NCBI GenBank assembly: GCA_030386875.1
Contig: CM059580.1
Span: forward strand, 1,144,838-1,208,837
Length of the DNA: 64,000 nucleotides
From: Morinoia aosen
Taxonomy: Eukaryota > Arthropoda > Malacostraca > Amphipoda > Talitridae
Reading direction: 5' to 3'
Shown: piece after piece, positions 11,301 through 20,440 of the stretch
Numbering within the stretch: position 1 is the first letter of the stretch
Layout of the letters: each line of letters begins with the position of its first letter
Notes under the pieces: generated by a model
Database searches by the model: none
Told to the model about the DNA's origin: nothing
The model's input: only the letters and a program-made list of their open reading frames with translations
Translations under genes and position numbers: made by a program

Positions 11301-14300
11301 TACAAGAATAGGAACCTAGCTAAGAGTTTCCTTTTCCTACTCCTGAAGCTAACGCTTCAGTTACGGTAGTTACTGCTACCGATACTGTAGTTTGCAGCTA
11401 CAAATACTAATCCTCATATCGTGATGAAAAACCACGATATAACAATACTCTACACACATTTTAGCACGAGTCATCAGAGTCGAGAAGAAAAACCTCCATG
11501 GGAATGTTTTGCTAGTTACCTAGCCACAGACATGGCTGTAACATCCCTCACTGCACATGTTAAAGGACTTTTATATCAAAACATTCTAAGCCCCCATCGT
11601 CTTGACATCATTCATTTCTCAACTCTATCTTGAGTACTCGAACTATTTCCCCTGCAAAAAATCGATTCTTCTTTTTCTCTTTCTCCTGTTCTTTAAATTT
11701 TCTTCTTTTCTCTCCAGTTCCAGTGGCCACATCATCAGAAAAGCGGATGTGCGGGGTGCGGGTATCCATGCTACCAGCGCCCTCCCTCACCACTCCCATG
11801 TCAGGAACTCACGTGACCATCTGATCTCTTCCTCAACATTGATTGCCCTCCGTTCATCGGTATTATTTTTTACCCATTGGATATTTACATATAAACTAGC
11901 AATAAAAAATTATGCTATAATAAAAGGAACAAGGCACAATATTCGAAAGAAAAAGTTAAATCAGGCACTGACGTTGTAATGGGCGAGGACGTAGTCCATG
12001 ACGCGGAGCAGCATGGGGTGGCCGCGCTGGAAGTGGAACACGGCGCCGTTGATGACCGTGTCGCTCTGCAGCTGTGCGGGCAACCAACTTTTGAACAGCA
12101 GTAACGTAGGCTGCAGGCAACTCTACTTTCATCAACTAAGGATCAACCTCCATAAGGATATCAATCTTAGTGTTAAGATATTTTGAACCCAATGTTACGC
12201 ATTTCATGTATGAACTTAATTGGAAATACACTAATTTTCTACTCTCTCTCTCCTGTTTCTTGGAATGGCGCGTTGCACGGCAACATTTAACTCAAATGTG
12301 ACCATTGTACTATGTAGACTTGAAAAACCGTCGCTTGTGTTAAATAAATTGTTTAAATTGTTAAAATGGTTTAAATTAGTTGGCAATTGCAATGGTGTTT
12401 TGAGGAGGGAGAGCGTGACAAGCAAACTTATTGAGGAGTAGGAGGGTCTCCCCTACACCCTCTCGCGCGCCCGTCTTCTCCGTTTTCTACGTCACCAGAG
12501 GAGCTATTTGCTCAGGAAAAATGCTGCGCAGTAGCGGGAGTAGAACCCGGGACCTTCTAGTGAGACGTCATGCCCTTGAATCACGGGGGAAATGAAGCGT
12601 GAAACTTAGAAACTTGATAGTTTATAGTATAGTTTAGTTATGATTATTAAAATTACATTGAAATACTCCTCTTGGAGGGTTAATTCTCACAAGGGAACGA
12701 CTAGGAAATGCATTTCCACCCAATGTGTGTAGAAGATATTCATTATGATATCTATCACTAGCAGAATCCGTGGAAATTCCACGGACAATGTCATTGTTAA
12801 GCTAGGTGGACTAACTAACTAACTAAGGAATTAAGGAAGGAACAAGCAGAACATTATATAAATGATATGATATGTCCCTCACCGCAAAGAAGTTACGCAG
12901 ATGCAGCACAGGCCGGACAGCCAGAATGTCCGTGTCCGCATACAGGCCGCCGGACTTGTACACCACCGCCAGCCTCGCGAAGTCGCTCCGCTGCCGAAGA
13001 TTGAAGTCTGCGCCACGGTAGGAGAAACAAGGTAGGGTCAAACCTGTCTTTTTTTGTTCGAACGTGGGGCAATAGTGACGACATTGCAACGAACCAATAG
13101 CTGCGCTCATGTTGCATCTGGCAACACTGCTAGCCCCGAATCTGGCGCAACCATTGGCCTAACGACATGTCGCAATGGTAACGTCATAAAGTATGTTTGA
13201 AATAAAGCCTTTCTATTGGCTAGCCGAGCAACAAATGACTTCCCCCCACAGAAATGCCTTTACCTTGTTTCGACCACCAAGGCTTAGAACTTACCAGTGT
13301 CCCAGTACTTAGAGGACATGGGTATTACGATACCGATGTGTTATTATCAATTAAGGATGTTAACATATTAAAAAAGGCAAAGTTTCAACATTTCATGTTT
13401 GAAATACATGGAAATAAACTTTATTTTTTTCTTTCATCCACCAAGGCTTAGACCTTACCAGTGTCCCAGAACTTGGAGGACTTGTAGAAGTCGTGTAGGG
13501 GCGTGTCCTGCAGGAGAAGGTCGAACTGAGCGTAGGCCACGCGCACGTTGTGGTAGCGATCCTGCACGGCCTGCAGCTCCTGCAGGCTGCAGTTCTGCAG
13601 GCCGGGGGCGGTGACCAGCAGCCACACCACCGCCGTGGGGTTGTGGGTGCAAAAGCTGGGGGAGAGGGGGAGAGAGGTGAGGGAGCTAGGGTTGTGGGGT
13701 GGGGGGGGAGCTGCTGCCGATACGCAAAGTATGGTCCCATAACTTCTCAATCACAGTTACAGTTCTCACTACGGTAGAGAAAACAAGATAGGTACAAACC
13801 AGTCTTTTTTTGTTGACGGCGTGGTTTTGCAGACGTCACGGCAACGAACCAATAGCAGCGCTCATATTGCATCTGGTAGCACTGCAACCCCTAAATCTGG
13901 CTCCACTATTTGCCTAACATGTCGTTTTGGTGACGTCATAAAATTTGTTTGAAATGAAGCCTTTCTATTGGCTAGCCGAACAAGAGGAGGTGTATTTTCT
14001 CCCATAGAAATGACCCTACCTTGTTTCCTCCACCGTGTTGCCAACCCAGTGATGGTCAAGACGATTTTTGAGCGTATCCACGTTACGAGAAGCGTCATAT
14101 TATCCTGCCCTTGTGAGCATACCACAACAAAACCAGATCACGAAATGGGTTATAAAATATTTCTGGTAGACGTAGAAATGAATTTTTTGGTATGAAGTTA
14201 CGTGTTTACGTACTGGAGCTACGTGAACAGTGATTACGATGCTCATTGACACGTCCACCGCGTTTCCCTGGTTGTAAACGGTTGGTTTAGTTAGGTTGTG

Positions 14301-16817
14301 AGTATCAAAATGGCGATATCGACTTCAATGTTCGTATAAAATTTTATCCGTTCAAGAAATATGACAAATACAATTGCACATGGGTTTTACTTGGTCTGAT
14401 AACACATATTCCATAAAGAGGTCGCGGAATAGATGAAATGTCATTCACTGACTCCAGTACGTCAATGAGCAATGTACCGACTGGTACATATATGGTTCAA
14501 TACGCGGGAAACGTGTTATTACTATGACTGCGACGTGCGCCACCGGTGGTACACGGAGGGAATTTCCATAATGCTACTATCAGACCAGTAAAAAATACTT
14601 AATCAAAGCTAAATGAAGGCACGATCCAGTTCATGTTTGTAACTTTCAAAATTACTTAATACGATTGACTTTAAATTTGAATTGAATATTGAACTTAATT
14701 TTTACCTGCCGCTGTCAAAGTGCTAAACGTGTTGAACATTGTAAACTAGCGAACGCGACCCGTCCGAAATGACGGGATTCGATATTTCCCACGAATAAAT
14801 CCTGCAGATGTGGATGCCCAACAAATATATCCATCCCAACAGTACCCGCCATTAAATGAATCCTGCAGATGTGGATGCCCAACAAATATATCCATCCCAA
14901 TTAACATGCAGTCCCCGCCATTAAATAAATCCTGCAGATGTGGATGCCCTACAAATATATCCATCCCAACAGTACCCGTCATTAAATAAATCCTGCAGAT
15001 GTGGATGCCCAACAAATATATCCATCGCAACAGCACCCGCCATTAAATAAATCCTGCAGATGAGGATGCCCAACAAATATATCCATCCCAACAGTACCCG
15101 CCATTAAATAAATCCTCCAGACGTGGATGCCCAACAAATATATCCATCCCAACAGTACCCGCCATTAAATAAATCCTCCAGACGTGGATGCCCAACAAAT
15201 ATATCCATCCCAACAGTACCCGCCATTAAATAAATCCTCCAGACGTGGATGCCCAACAAATATATCCATCCCAACAGTACCCGCCATTAAATAAATCCTC
15301 CAGACGTGGATGCCCAACAAATATATCCATCCCAACAGTACCCGCCATTAAATAAATCCTGCAGATGTGGATGCCCAACAAATATATCCATCCCAACAGT
15401 ACCCGCCATTAAAATATTCTTGTACTTGTGCACTGGTGAAACTAGTATCACAGATACGGTCATTGAGCGTCCTGGTGAGCGGCACACACACACGCAACGA
15501 GCGAACACCAAACAAATATACAAATAAATAAACACACCAAGGGTATTAATGGGTAAGAAGATGGGGTGACTGGCTGTCTGATTTACAAATGGAGATTTCG
15601 TAGAGGTCCGAAAGTTTAAGTATTTGTAAATTTTTGAATAAATCGTTAACGATATTGCTATGCCAATGTATTATTATCAGTTAAGGATGTTAATGTTAAG
15701 GTGTTTTAAAAACCAATGTATCAACATTTCATGTTATACTTTATTGGAAATGTAAAGTTTTTTTTCTTTTTTTCTGTGAAACACTTACCTTTCGACAGCA
15801 CACATGAACCTGGTGGGTAGTTTATCGGCGCGTGACGTCTCCATTTGGTAGATGTTCAGCTGGTTAGGGTCGGGCCAGACGTCCCTGGTAGGGAGAGGGG
15901 GAAGAGAGCGAGTCGTTAGGACGGTCTTCAGTTCCAAACCTCCGTAATTTAGCAGTATTTGAAAAGCAATCGAGTCTCTTTAGATCATGGTGTTTATTGC
16001 TGTTTCCATGTGCGCCTGCGATATGTAACGACCATAGTTTCCTTCACTTTCCCCTCACTAGTGCAACACAGCTCCAGTGTTGCACAGCCCCTCACACGCA
16101 ACACAGCCCCCCACACGCAACACAGCCCCTCACACGCAACACAGCCCCCCACACGCAACACAGCCCCCCACACGCAACACAGCCCCCCACACGCAACACA
16201 GCCCCTCACACGCAACACAGCTCCTCACACGCAACACAGCCCCCCACACGCAACACAGCCCCTCACACGCAACACAGCCCCTCACACGCAACACAGCCCC
16301 TCACTCGCACACACCTGTAGAAGACCGGAAGCGCCGCAACACTCTCTCCCTGGGGAACAACTTCTGGAAATAGAGGAAGTTTTAAATGGCGAAAGAAATA
16401 TGGCAAAAATACCACAATTTTCTGTCGATATTTTCGTTCATTGTTCAGTGTTGGTAAGTGCACGAGGTGTTGGCATAAATACGACACACTTTATCGTACA
16501 CGGACGTAAGTACGTACGTACAACTGACGTAAGCATCATAACAACGCACGCTGTGGTGGGCTACCCTTCGCTGTTCTGCTTCCCCGGAATGAGGATTTCT
16601 TTTCCAACGTATCAACATAGTCAAATTGTTTGTGTGTAGTTCTACCCGTGTTGAAATGCAAAGATAATCACTTATCATCATTTTAAACGCACTTTTGCTC
16701 CATTACATAGCAATAAGCAACATACGAGTTCTCACCATTGAGCTGTTCCTTGTGACTGGAACGATTCAAGAGGAAGAAAGAAAATGCTGTCACTGCCAGG
16801 AGTGCCACGAAGAACCG
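5181..16817 (-). CDS. Alpha-1,4-glycosyltransferase, A4GALT/Gb3-synthase family (8 exons assembled)
   Basis: Host gene. Exons on the minus strand: 16817-16736, 16363-16315, 15884-15789, 13655-13459, 13007-12883, 12071-11973, 8035-7921, 5338-5181. Every junction is GT-AG and the phases (1,2,2,1,0,0,1) agree, giving about 306 continuous residues. Order: membrane anchor (RFFVALLAVTAFSFFLL), short stem, AVES...HNP block, DTPL.DFY block, SDFARLAVVYKSGGLY then the DTD metal/nucleotide-sugar motif (12936-12928), NGAV block, WGAQGP block, F.PVPW block. These match the Gly_transf_sug and Gb3_synth domains of type II Golgi enzymes. In insects such enzymes add alpha-1,4-linked GalNAc or Gal to glycolipids, so the exact sugar is uncertain. 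The family is usually about 350 residues: the first exon or start codon and the last 30-40 residues are not located. Introns are unusually repeat-rich. Confidence 0.87.
5339..5649. other. Intron 7, unassigned part
   Basis: AT-rich intronic sequence with no recognised repeat. Confidence 0.5.
5650..5745 (+). mobile_element. Helitron-B 5' end (truncated copy)
   Basis: Starts A|TCTATACTATAATAAGAG, followed by the GTCTGTCTGTCC / GAAGCCAGCC block and GCGTATCTGTGAT. These match the three fuller copies at 33.1-34.2 kb. Similarity stops near 5740, before the 26-bp minisatellite. Confidence 0.7.
5790..7875. repeat. 26-bp minisatellite, about 80 copies (intron 7)
   Basis: Two alternating 26-bp variants: CAAACCATACGAGGCGTACC-AATAGA and CAAACCATACGAGGTGCACC-AACAAA. 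All three minus-strand frames are nearly free of stops, giving apparent ORFs of up to 699 residues that are pure repeat translation. The array lies inside intron 7, just beyond the exon 7 donor. Confidence 0.95.
7921..8035 (-). CDS. Glycosyltransferase exon 7
   Basis: 115 bp. Acceptor GTGCCAG ends at 8036, donor C|GTGAGT at 7920. Encodes the WGAQGPYAVT block (family WG..GP..LT). The exon lies between two minisatellites: the 37-bp array starts about 20 bp upstream of its acceptor and the 26-bp array ends about 45 bp beyond its donor. Confidence 0.88.
8052..8560. repeat. 37-bp minisatellite, about 13 copies (intron 6)
   Basis: Unit contains CACAATCGTGTTGCAGGAAC then ATTAGTCCCTCCAGTCT. Sense-strand (minus) units contain GACTAAT, a branch-point-like motif, repeated up to the exon 7 acceptor. 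Confidence 0.95.
8561..8951. other. Intron 6 sequence with a tRNA-like segment
   Basis: Near 8720-8780 the minus strand reads TGGCATGAGGGTCTAAC ... GGTTCGATCCC, a possible A box and B box of a second SINE type. The rest is unassigned. Confidence 0.4.
9167..9472 (+). mobile_element. SINE (copy S3) nested in the 5' LTR
   Basis: A box GTGGCACAGCGGTTAAG, B box GGTTCGTATCCC, body GGGTACCGGCTTTACGGGGG, tail GGAAATAAAGCATCCC...(CCTAACCTAACCTAACC). The 3' LTR lacks it. CTTATAA occurs on both sides and is the likely target duplication, with about 8 extra bases at the 5' side. Confidence 0.93.
10113..10380 (+). pseudogene. Degenerate gag of the LTR element
   Basis: Encodes the gypsy-type gag motif RDALVAGLHS followed by two zinc knuckles (CIRCGTRQKHLTKNC and CKKCGKKGHISKVC). 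A stop and a frameshift separate the knuckles, and earlier stops break the upstream part. Not functional as it stands. Confidence 0.7.
11445..11972. other. Intron 6, proximal part, unassigned
   Basis: No recognised repeat or exon between the ATACT duplication and the exon 6 donor. Confidence 0.5.
11973..12071 (-). CDS. Glycosyltransferase exon 6
   Basis: 99 bp, 33 codons, phase 0 on both sides. Acceptor GCACAG|CTGCAG (a second AG lies 6 bases in), donor AAC|GTCAGT. Encodes the NGAV...GHP block and ends in HYN, joined by exon 7 GRAWG; this is the family HYNG.WG arrangement split by an intron. Confidence 0.88.
12135..12245 (+). mobile_element. Retroposon 3'-tail family fragment (intron 5)
   Basis: AAGGATATCAATCTTAGTG, CCAATGTTACGCATTTCATG, ATTGGAAATACAC follow the family order. 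It starts about 65 bp upstream of the exon 6 acceptor. Confidence 0.6.
12265..12375 (+). mobile_element. LINE 3'-end remnant (intron 5)
   Basis: ACCATTGTACTATGTAGACTT and TTAAATAAATTGTTTAAATTG match the 3' UTR and tail of the intact LINE at 28060-28140. The remaining intron 5 sequence (12376-12882) is unassigned apart from a weak tRNA-like stretch near 12530. Confidence 0.7.
12883..13007 (-). CDS. Glycosyltransferase exon 5 with DXD motif
   Basis: 125 bp. Carries the SDFARLAVVYKSGGLY block and the DTD motif (12936-12928), which in GT-A enzymes binds the metal and UDP-sugar. Acceptor GCGCAG ends at 13008, six bases from the MITE; donor GCG|GTGAGG at 12882. Confidence 0.93.
13014..13277 (-). 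mobile_element. hAT-type MITE copy 2, flush with exon 5 acceptor
   Basis: Left end CACGGTAGGAGAAACAAGG; right end decayed (CTTTACCTTGTTTCGACCAC). In gene sense its terminal repeat reads CCTTGTTTCTCCTACCGTG and lies six bases from the exon 5 junction, so it supplies the pyrimidine tract. CRE-like sites are decayed. No matching 8-bp duplication. Confidence 0.88.
13274..13481 (+). mobile_element. Retroposon insertion with 44-bp flanking duplication at exon 4 donor
   Basis: Segments 13274-13317 and 13438-13481 are direct repeats with three mismatches and contain the end of exon 4 and its donor. Between them (13318-13437) lies a retroposon tail-family copy ending GGAAATAAACTTTATTTTTTT. The pattern fits a long target-site duplication. 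The distal donor copy reads GTAAGT, the one used reads GTAAGG. Confidence 0.8.
13459..13655 (-). CDS. Glycosyltransferase exon 4
   Basis: 197 bp, acceptor CCCCCAG at 13662-13656, donor G|GTAAGG at 13458. Encodes the HNP block, the stretch leading to QFDLLLQDTPLHDFYKSSKF (family DTPL.DWY motif). GC-rich against an AT-rich background. Its last 22 bp and the first 21 bp of the intron are duplicated at 13274-13317. Confidence 0.9.
13770..14037 (-). mobile_element. hAT-type MITE copy 3 (intron 3)
   Basis: TACGGTAGAGAAAACAAG at the left and CCTTGTTTCCTCCACCGTG at the right, interior in reverse orientation with one intact TGACGTCA. Flanking octamers match only at four positions. Confidence 0.88.
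14038..14747. repeat. Intron 3: unassigned, then palindromic repeat family copy (14520-14710)
   Basis: 14038-14519 is unassigned. 14520-14710 shares CCACCGGTGGT, GGGAATTTCCATAA, TGAAGGCACGATCC and AATTGAATATTGAA with copies at 23455-23660 (+), 38405-38615 (-) and 42435-42625 (-). The family is marked by an ACCGGT palindrome and a nearby CTGCTG...CAGCAG hairpin. Class unknown. Confidence 0.65.
14748..15500 (-). mobile_element. Helitron-A copy 1 with 61-bp array (intron 3)
   Basis: Minus-sense 3' end: hairpin CCCGTCA...TGACGGG, about 10 bases, then CTAG followed by T (14751-14748). The interior is about 10 units of a 61-bp repeat (TCCTGCAGATGTGGATGCCC ... forward). The 5' part carries CTTGTGCACTGGTGAAAC and an imperfect GTATCACAGATACG. 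Confidence 0.85.
15585..15650 (-). mobile_element. LINE ORF fragment (intron 3)
   Basis: GAGTTTAAGTATTTGTAAAT-like sequence matches the intact LINE near 27430-27490 on the opposite strand. A 60-bp relic. Confidence 0.6.
15655..15775 (+). mobile_element. Retroposon 3'-tail family copy (intron 3)
   Basis: TATTATTATCAGTTAAGGAT, AAAACCAATGTATCAACATT, ATTGGAAATG and a T-rich tail. It ends about 13 bp from the exon 3 donor. Confidence 0.7.
15789..15884 (-). CDS. Glycosyltransferase exon 3 (start of catalytic region)
   Basis: 96 bp with acceptor CTACCAG and strong donor AG|GTAAGT. Encodes a NIYQMETS block and ends in FMCAVE, which joins the serine and HNP of exon 4 to form the CAVES...HNP signature of A4GALT enzymes. 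Confidence 0.85.
16075..16312. repeat. 19-bp minisatellite, about 12 copies (intron 2)
   Basis: Unit ACACAGCCCCTCACACGCA. In gene sense it begins inside the exon 2 donor region and repeats GTGTGAGGGG or GTGTGGGGGG, giving many donor-like words. Confidence 0.93.
16315..16363 (-). CDS. Glycosyltransferase exon 2 (stem)
   Basis: 49 bp between acceptor TTTCCAG (16370-16364) and donor AG|GTGTGT (16314). Leading two bases complete the phase-1 codon from exon 1; phase 2 out. The donor runs directly into the 19-bp minisatellite (GTGTGTGCGAGTGAGGGG). A short, non-conserved stem exon, so supported mainly by splice phase and position. Confidence 0.6.
16364..16735. other. Intron 1
   Basis: 372 bp, unassigned. 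Confidence 0.5.
16736..16817 (-). CDS. Glycosyltransferase exon 1: signal-anchor (start unresolved)
   Basis: Encodes a basic residue run followed by a hydrophobic membrane segment and polar stem (NRSSHKEQLN), as expected of a type II Golgi protein. Donor is G|GTGAGA at 16735 (phase 1). An acceptor CAG at 16820-16818 would start the exon at 16817. The frame is also open upstream into the 21-bp minisatellite, so the initiating ATG is either in an upstream exon or supplied by the repeat; I could not decide. Confidence 0.65.
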
Positions 16818-16834
16818 CTGGCGGTGAGCAGTTA

Positions 16835-17652
16835 ACACACCTGAGGGGACACATGACACACCTGAGGGGACACGTGACACACCTGAGGGGACACATGACA
16901 CACCTGAGGGGACACATGACACACCTGAGGAGACACATGACACACCTGAGGAGACACATGACACACCTGAGGAGACACATGACACACCTGAGGGGACAAG
17001 TGACACACCTGAGGGAACACGTGACACACCTGAGGAGACACATGACACACCTGAGGGAACACGTCACACACCTGAGGGAACACATGACACACCCGAGGGG
17101 ACACATGACACACCTGAGGGAGCATGTGACACACCTGAGGGAACACATGACACACCCGAGGGAACACGTGACACACCTGAGGGAACACGTGACACACCCG
17201 AGGGAACACGTGACACACCTGAGGGAACACGTGACACACCCGAGGGAACACGTGACACACCTGAGGGAACACATGACACACCCGAGGGGACACATGACAC
17301 ACCTGAGGGAGCATGTGACACACCTGAGGGAACACATGACACACCCGAGGGAACACGTGACACACCTGAGGGAACACGTGACACACCCGAGGGAACACGT
17401 GACACACCTGAGGGAACACGTGACACACCCGAGGGAACACGTGACACACCTGAGGGAACACATGACACACCTGAGGGAACACGTCACACACCTGAGGGAA
17501 CACGTGACACACCTGAGGGAACACATGACACACCCGAGGGAACACGTGACACACCTGAGGGAACACATGACACACCCGAGGGAACACGTGACACACCTGA
17601 GGGAACACGTGACACACCTGAGGGAACACGTGACACACCTGAGGGAACACAT
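16835..17652. repeat. 21-bp minisatellite, about 39 copies
   Basis: Unit ACACCTGAGGGAACACGTGAC and close variants. As 21 is a multiple of three, several frames are open on both strands (ORFs to 307 residues), which I treat as artefacts. It abuts exon 1 of the glycosyltransferase; each unit in gene sense carries CCTCAG|GTGTG, an acceptor-like and donor-like word. Confidence 0.95.
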
Positions 17653-18470
17653 GTTTCAGTCCAGTCAGGCTGCTACACTTTGTATCATTGAATTTATTTT
17701 CAAATGATTCATAATTGCTGCATGAAACGAGAAAGAAAGTTTTTTTTTAAAGGTAGGCGTAATTTTAGATGCGGAAAATGGGCTCGGTTACTCCAGGGTA
17801 TCCAGAATACCGTTTCTCGCTCCAAAAATTTTAAACAGAACTTTAAATGTGCCCAGTAATCCCGTATACGTTTCATTAACAATTGGATCAAACTGCTCTA
17901 GCTTAGATTCATTTCATGATGGAAAACGAAGGAGACAATTGCAGGCATGCTGTTTGTTGACGAAATCACGAATGGGAGATATGAATTTCAGACATAGCAT
18001 CTAATGTGGCAAACAAATTTCGCTGAGGTCTGAACATCATTACTACTATTACCATTTCTATTACTTTCATTATATACGATGTTTCACCACCGAAAACGCT
18101 ATAGAGGCGTGTCACCGGTATGTTCGATTTTCACCAAGTCATCATTTCTATGCACAGGAAGACTATCATTTCTGTCATCGCCGTGTGGTGGCATAGTTGC
18201 AATTTGAGCTAGGTCTGAACACTAAGATATGAAAAAGAAATACCGTTCACTGAACATTAAGATATGAGACATTATTGCTAAATTTCATGTTTGGTTACTG
18301 ATCCCTTTTTATATGAGAAGGCAGGGCTGTAACACAGCAATGTTCATCTGAGGTCATTGCTAAGGTCATAGGCCATATATGATGCCTGAAAGGAGTGGTC
18401 CTTTACCTTTTTACTCCCACGCCTTCCTTTAAGGATATCGCTTAGGCAAGGGTTCTGTTCTATGTAATGA
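17653..18470. other. Unassigned
   Basis: No gene or repeat recognised. It could contain the missing first exon or promoter of the glycosyltransferase, but nothing in it points to one. Confidence 0.4.
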
Positions 18471-18665
18471 CTAGTACACGACCCGTCAAGATGACGGGAT
18501 TCGATAATTTTCTTAGCTAATTCTCAAGGTAAGGATGCCCAACAAATATATCCATCCCAACAGTACGTGCCATCAAAATATTCTTGTACTTGTGCACTGG
18601 TGAAACTCGTATCACAGATACGGTCATTGAGCGTCCTGGTGAGCGTCACACACACACGCACCAAC
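18471..18665 (-). mobile_element. Helitron-A copy 2, array reduced to a partial unit
   Basis: CTAG at 18471-18474, hairpin (GACCCGTCA...TGACGGG), one partial 61-bp unit, then the conserved 5' part with GTATCACAGATACGGTC and CACACACACGCACCAACC. Confidence 0.85.
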
Positions 18666-18711
18666 CCGTAATCCGCTCCAGGTTAAGAATTGCTGCTTTT
18701 AAAGGCTGTCT

Positions 18712-18965
18712 TTTTTCAACCAAGCCTGATGCACATCATCTTGTACATTGGTATATCAAATGCCTCATAACTAACACCAGGACGCCATGACGGTTACCCC
18801 CGGTCAAGCCGGTACCCATTTCCGACACCTGGGCAGCGTGGGGAATTGTGGCTTAGACCCCCTTTTCCCAAAGGGGAAAAATCAGCGGGTGGCACCGGCG
18901 GGATTCGAACTTCCGACCCTTCCTGTGAAGGGCGCGCTCGCAACCACTCTGCCACGGGGACCATA
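18712..18965 (-). mobile_element. tRNA-derived SINE (copy S4)
   Basis: Reverse-orientation SINE: CCGACACCTGGGCAGCG, CCCCTTTTCCCAAAGGGG, then GGGATTCGAACTTCC (B box) and the head near 18950. Confidence 0.85.
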
Positions 18966-20440
18966 TGTGGTACACCTAAACAAGCATATAGATTACAGAG
19001 GAGTTTCAGTAACTGTTCCGTATGTAACATCACGACTCAGTTTTCTCGTGAAGATGAAAGCTTGATGATCATAATCTCTACATAGCTATTCACTGAAATG
19101 GTACCAATTGGTTGGAAATTTCAGTGGGATTTTTCTAATTTATTTGCAATTTCACTGAAAATGTACAAATTTGTTTTTAAGTTAACGAAAAAATGTTCTT
19201 TTTCGTAATAATATATACTGAAAGTGCACCAACTTATTTGTAAATTCACTGATAGAAAATTTTCTAATTTGTTATAAAATAGAGCGAAAATGCGCTGGTT
19301 TGTTTGGAAACGACTCCAACACTCACACATGCTGGTCGCTTTGTCGGACGGACGCACAGGACAGCTTTTCGCTCGTTAGACAAAGTTTCAACGTCCACCA
19401 AGTTCCAGTATCCGCGACGGTGATGTTGTGCCGAGCGAGAGGTTCGGTCACCGTATCTTGCTCAAACAATTATTCATGTCTTCATATGTGACTAGGTACT
19501 TTCAGGTCGAAATGAACATGTTCCATGCATGGTAAACTGTCTTCAGAGCTCGCACAGAAAGGGGAGAAGTTTAAGCAATCTCACACTTGGAAAAAGTTAC
19601 ATGGTTTGCAAGTGCAAAGGCAGATGGTCAACGGAGCCAAAGTTAAATGATTTGAATAGCCAAAGTTATATGGTTTCTATAGGAAAATTTATATGTTTTA
19701 CAGACACAAATTTAGATGGGTTGAACAGCCTAAGTTTGAAGATCTGCGGAGACAAAGTTATGATTTCTAGAGGCAAAGATATGTGATTTACATAAACAAA
19801 GCTACTTGATTTTCACAACCAAACGGCGATTTAAACAGACATATTTATATAATTTGCACACCCAAAATTAGAAGATTTCCCGAGAAAAATTTATATGATT
19901 TGCACAACTCAAGTTAGATGATTTTTACAGGCAAATTGATACGATTTGCACAACTCAAGTTAGATGATTTTTACAGGCAAATTGATACGGTTTGCAAAAC
20001 TCAAGTTAGATGATTTGCACAACCAAACTCTTACGACTTGCACAACTTGAGTTAGACAACAAACTGCAACAAAGCAGGACGGCCAGCAGTAGGAGATGCG
20101 GTTAACACTGCAGGGCGGCATGCTGTGTGCAGCTATCGCTATCTTATCCGCCGCTCTGAGTGTCTAGCGTTCTTCTCTTACTAATGGGGCATTAATTCTG
20201 TCCCTAATGAGGTCACGATTGATAATTAATATTTTCTTCTAATGAGGTCACATTTGATAATTAATTTTCTCCCTTAACGAGGTCATATTAATGAGGTGAA
20301 ATTGATTTTGTTCTTAATGAGGAATTAATAAATTATTCTGTCCCTTAATGAGGTCACATTAATGAGGTGAGGTTGATTTTGTCCCCTAATGAGGCATTAA
20401 TTCTGTCCGAACTGCATAAAATATACACCAATCGCGCCCA
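18966..20440. repeat. Degenerate low-complexity repeats
   Basis: 19080-19290 has recurrent TTTCACTGAAAATG-like words. 19560-20060 has a decayed repeat (ACAACTCAAGTTAGATGATT, about 46 bp spacing). 20180-20410 has a decayed repeat around TTAATGAGGTCACATT. No gene seen. Confidence 0.6.

Larger units (their letters stand above)
8952..11444 (+). mobile_element. Non-autonomous Ty3/gypsy-like LTR retrotransposon with 5-bp TSD
   Basis: Two near-identical direct LTRs (8952-9649, enlarged by a SINE; 11064-11444, 381 bp) begin TGTTGTATATT and end CGATATAACA. The flanking pentamer ATACT (8947-8951 and 11445-11449) is a perfect target duplication. A polypurine tract (AAAGGGAGGGAAAT) precedes the 3' LTR. 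The 1.4-kb interior has a degenerate gag with two CCHC knuckles (near 10272 and 10341, in different frames) and no recognisable protease, RT or integrase. LTR differences are only a few bases, so insertion into intron 6 is recent and must have been mobilised in trans. Confidence 0.92.

Noticed and set aside
11608..11824. Search here for a further glycosyltransferase exon
   Set aside because: Frames do not match the family, and the next exon with correct phase and motif lies at 8035-7921.
16732..17707. ORFs of 272-307 residues on both strands over the 21-bp array
   Set aside because: Pure repeat translation; only the last part of one minus frame (the membrane anchor) is real coding sequence.
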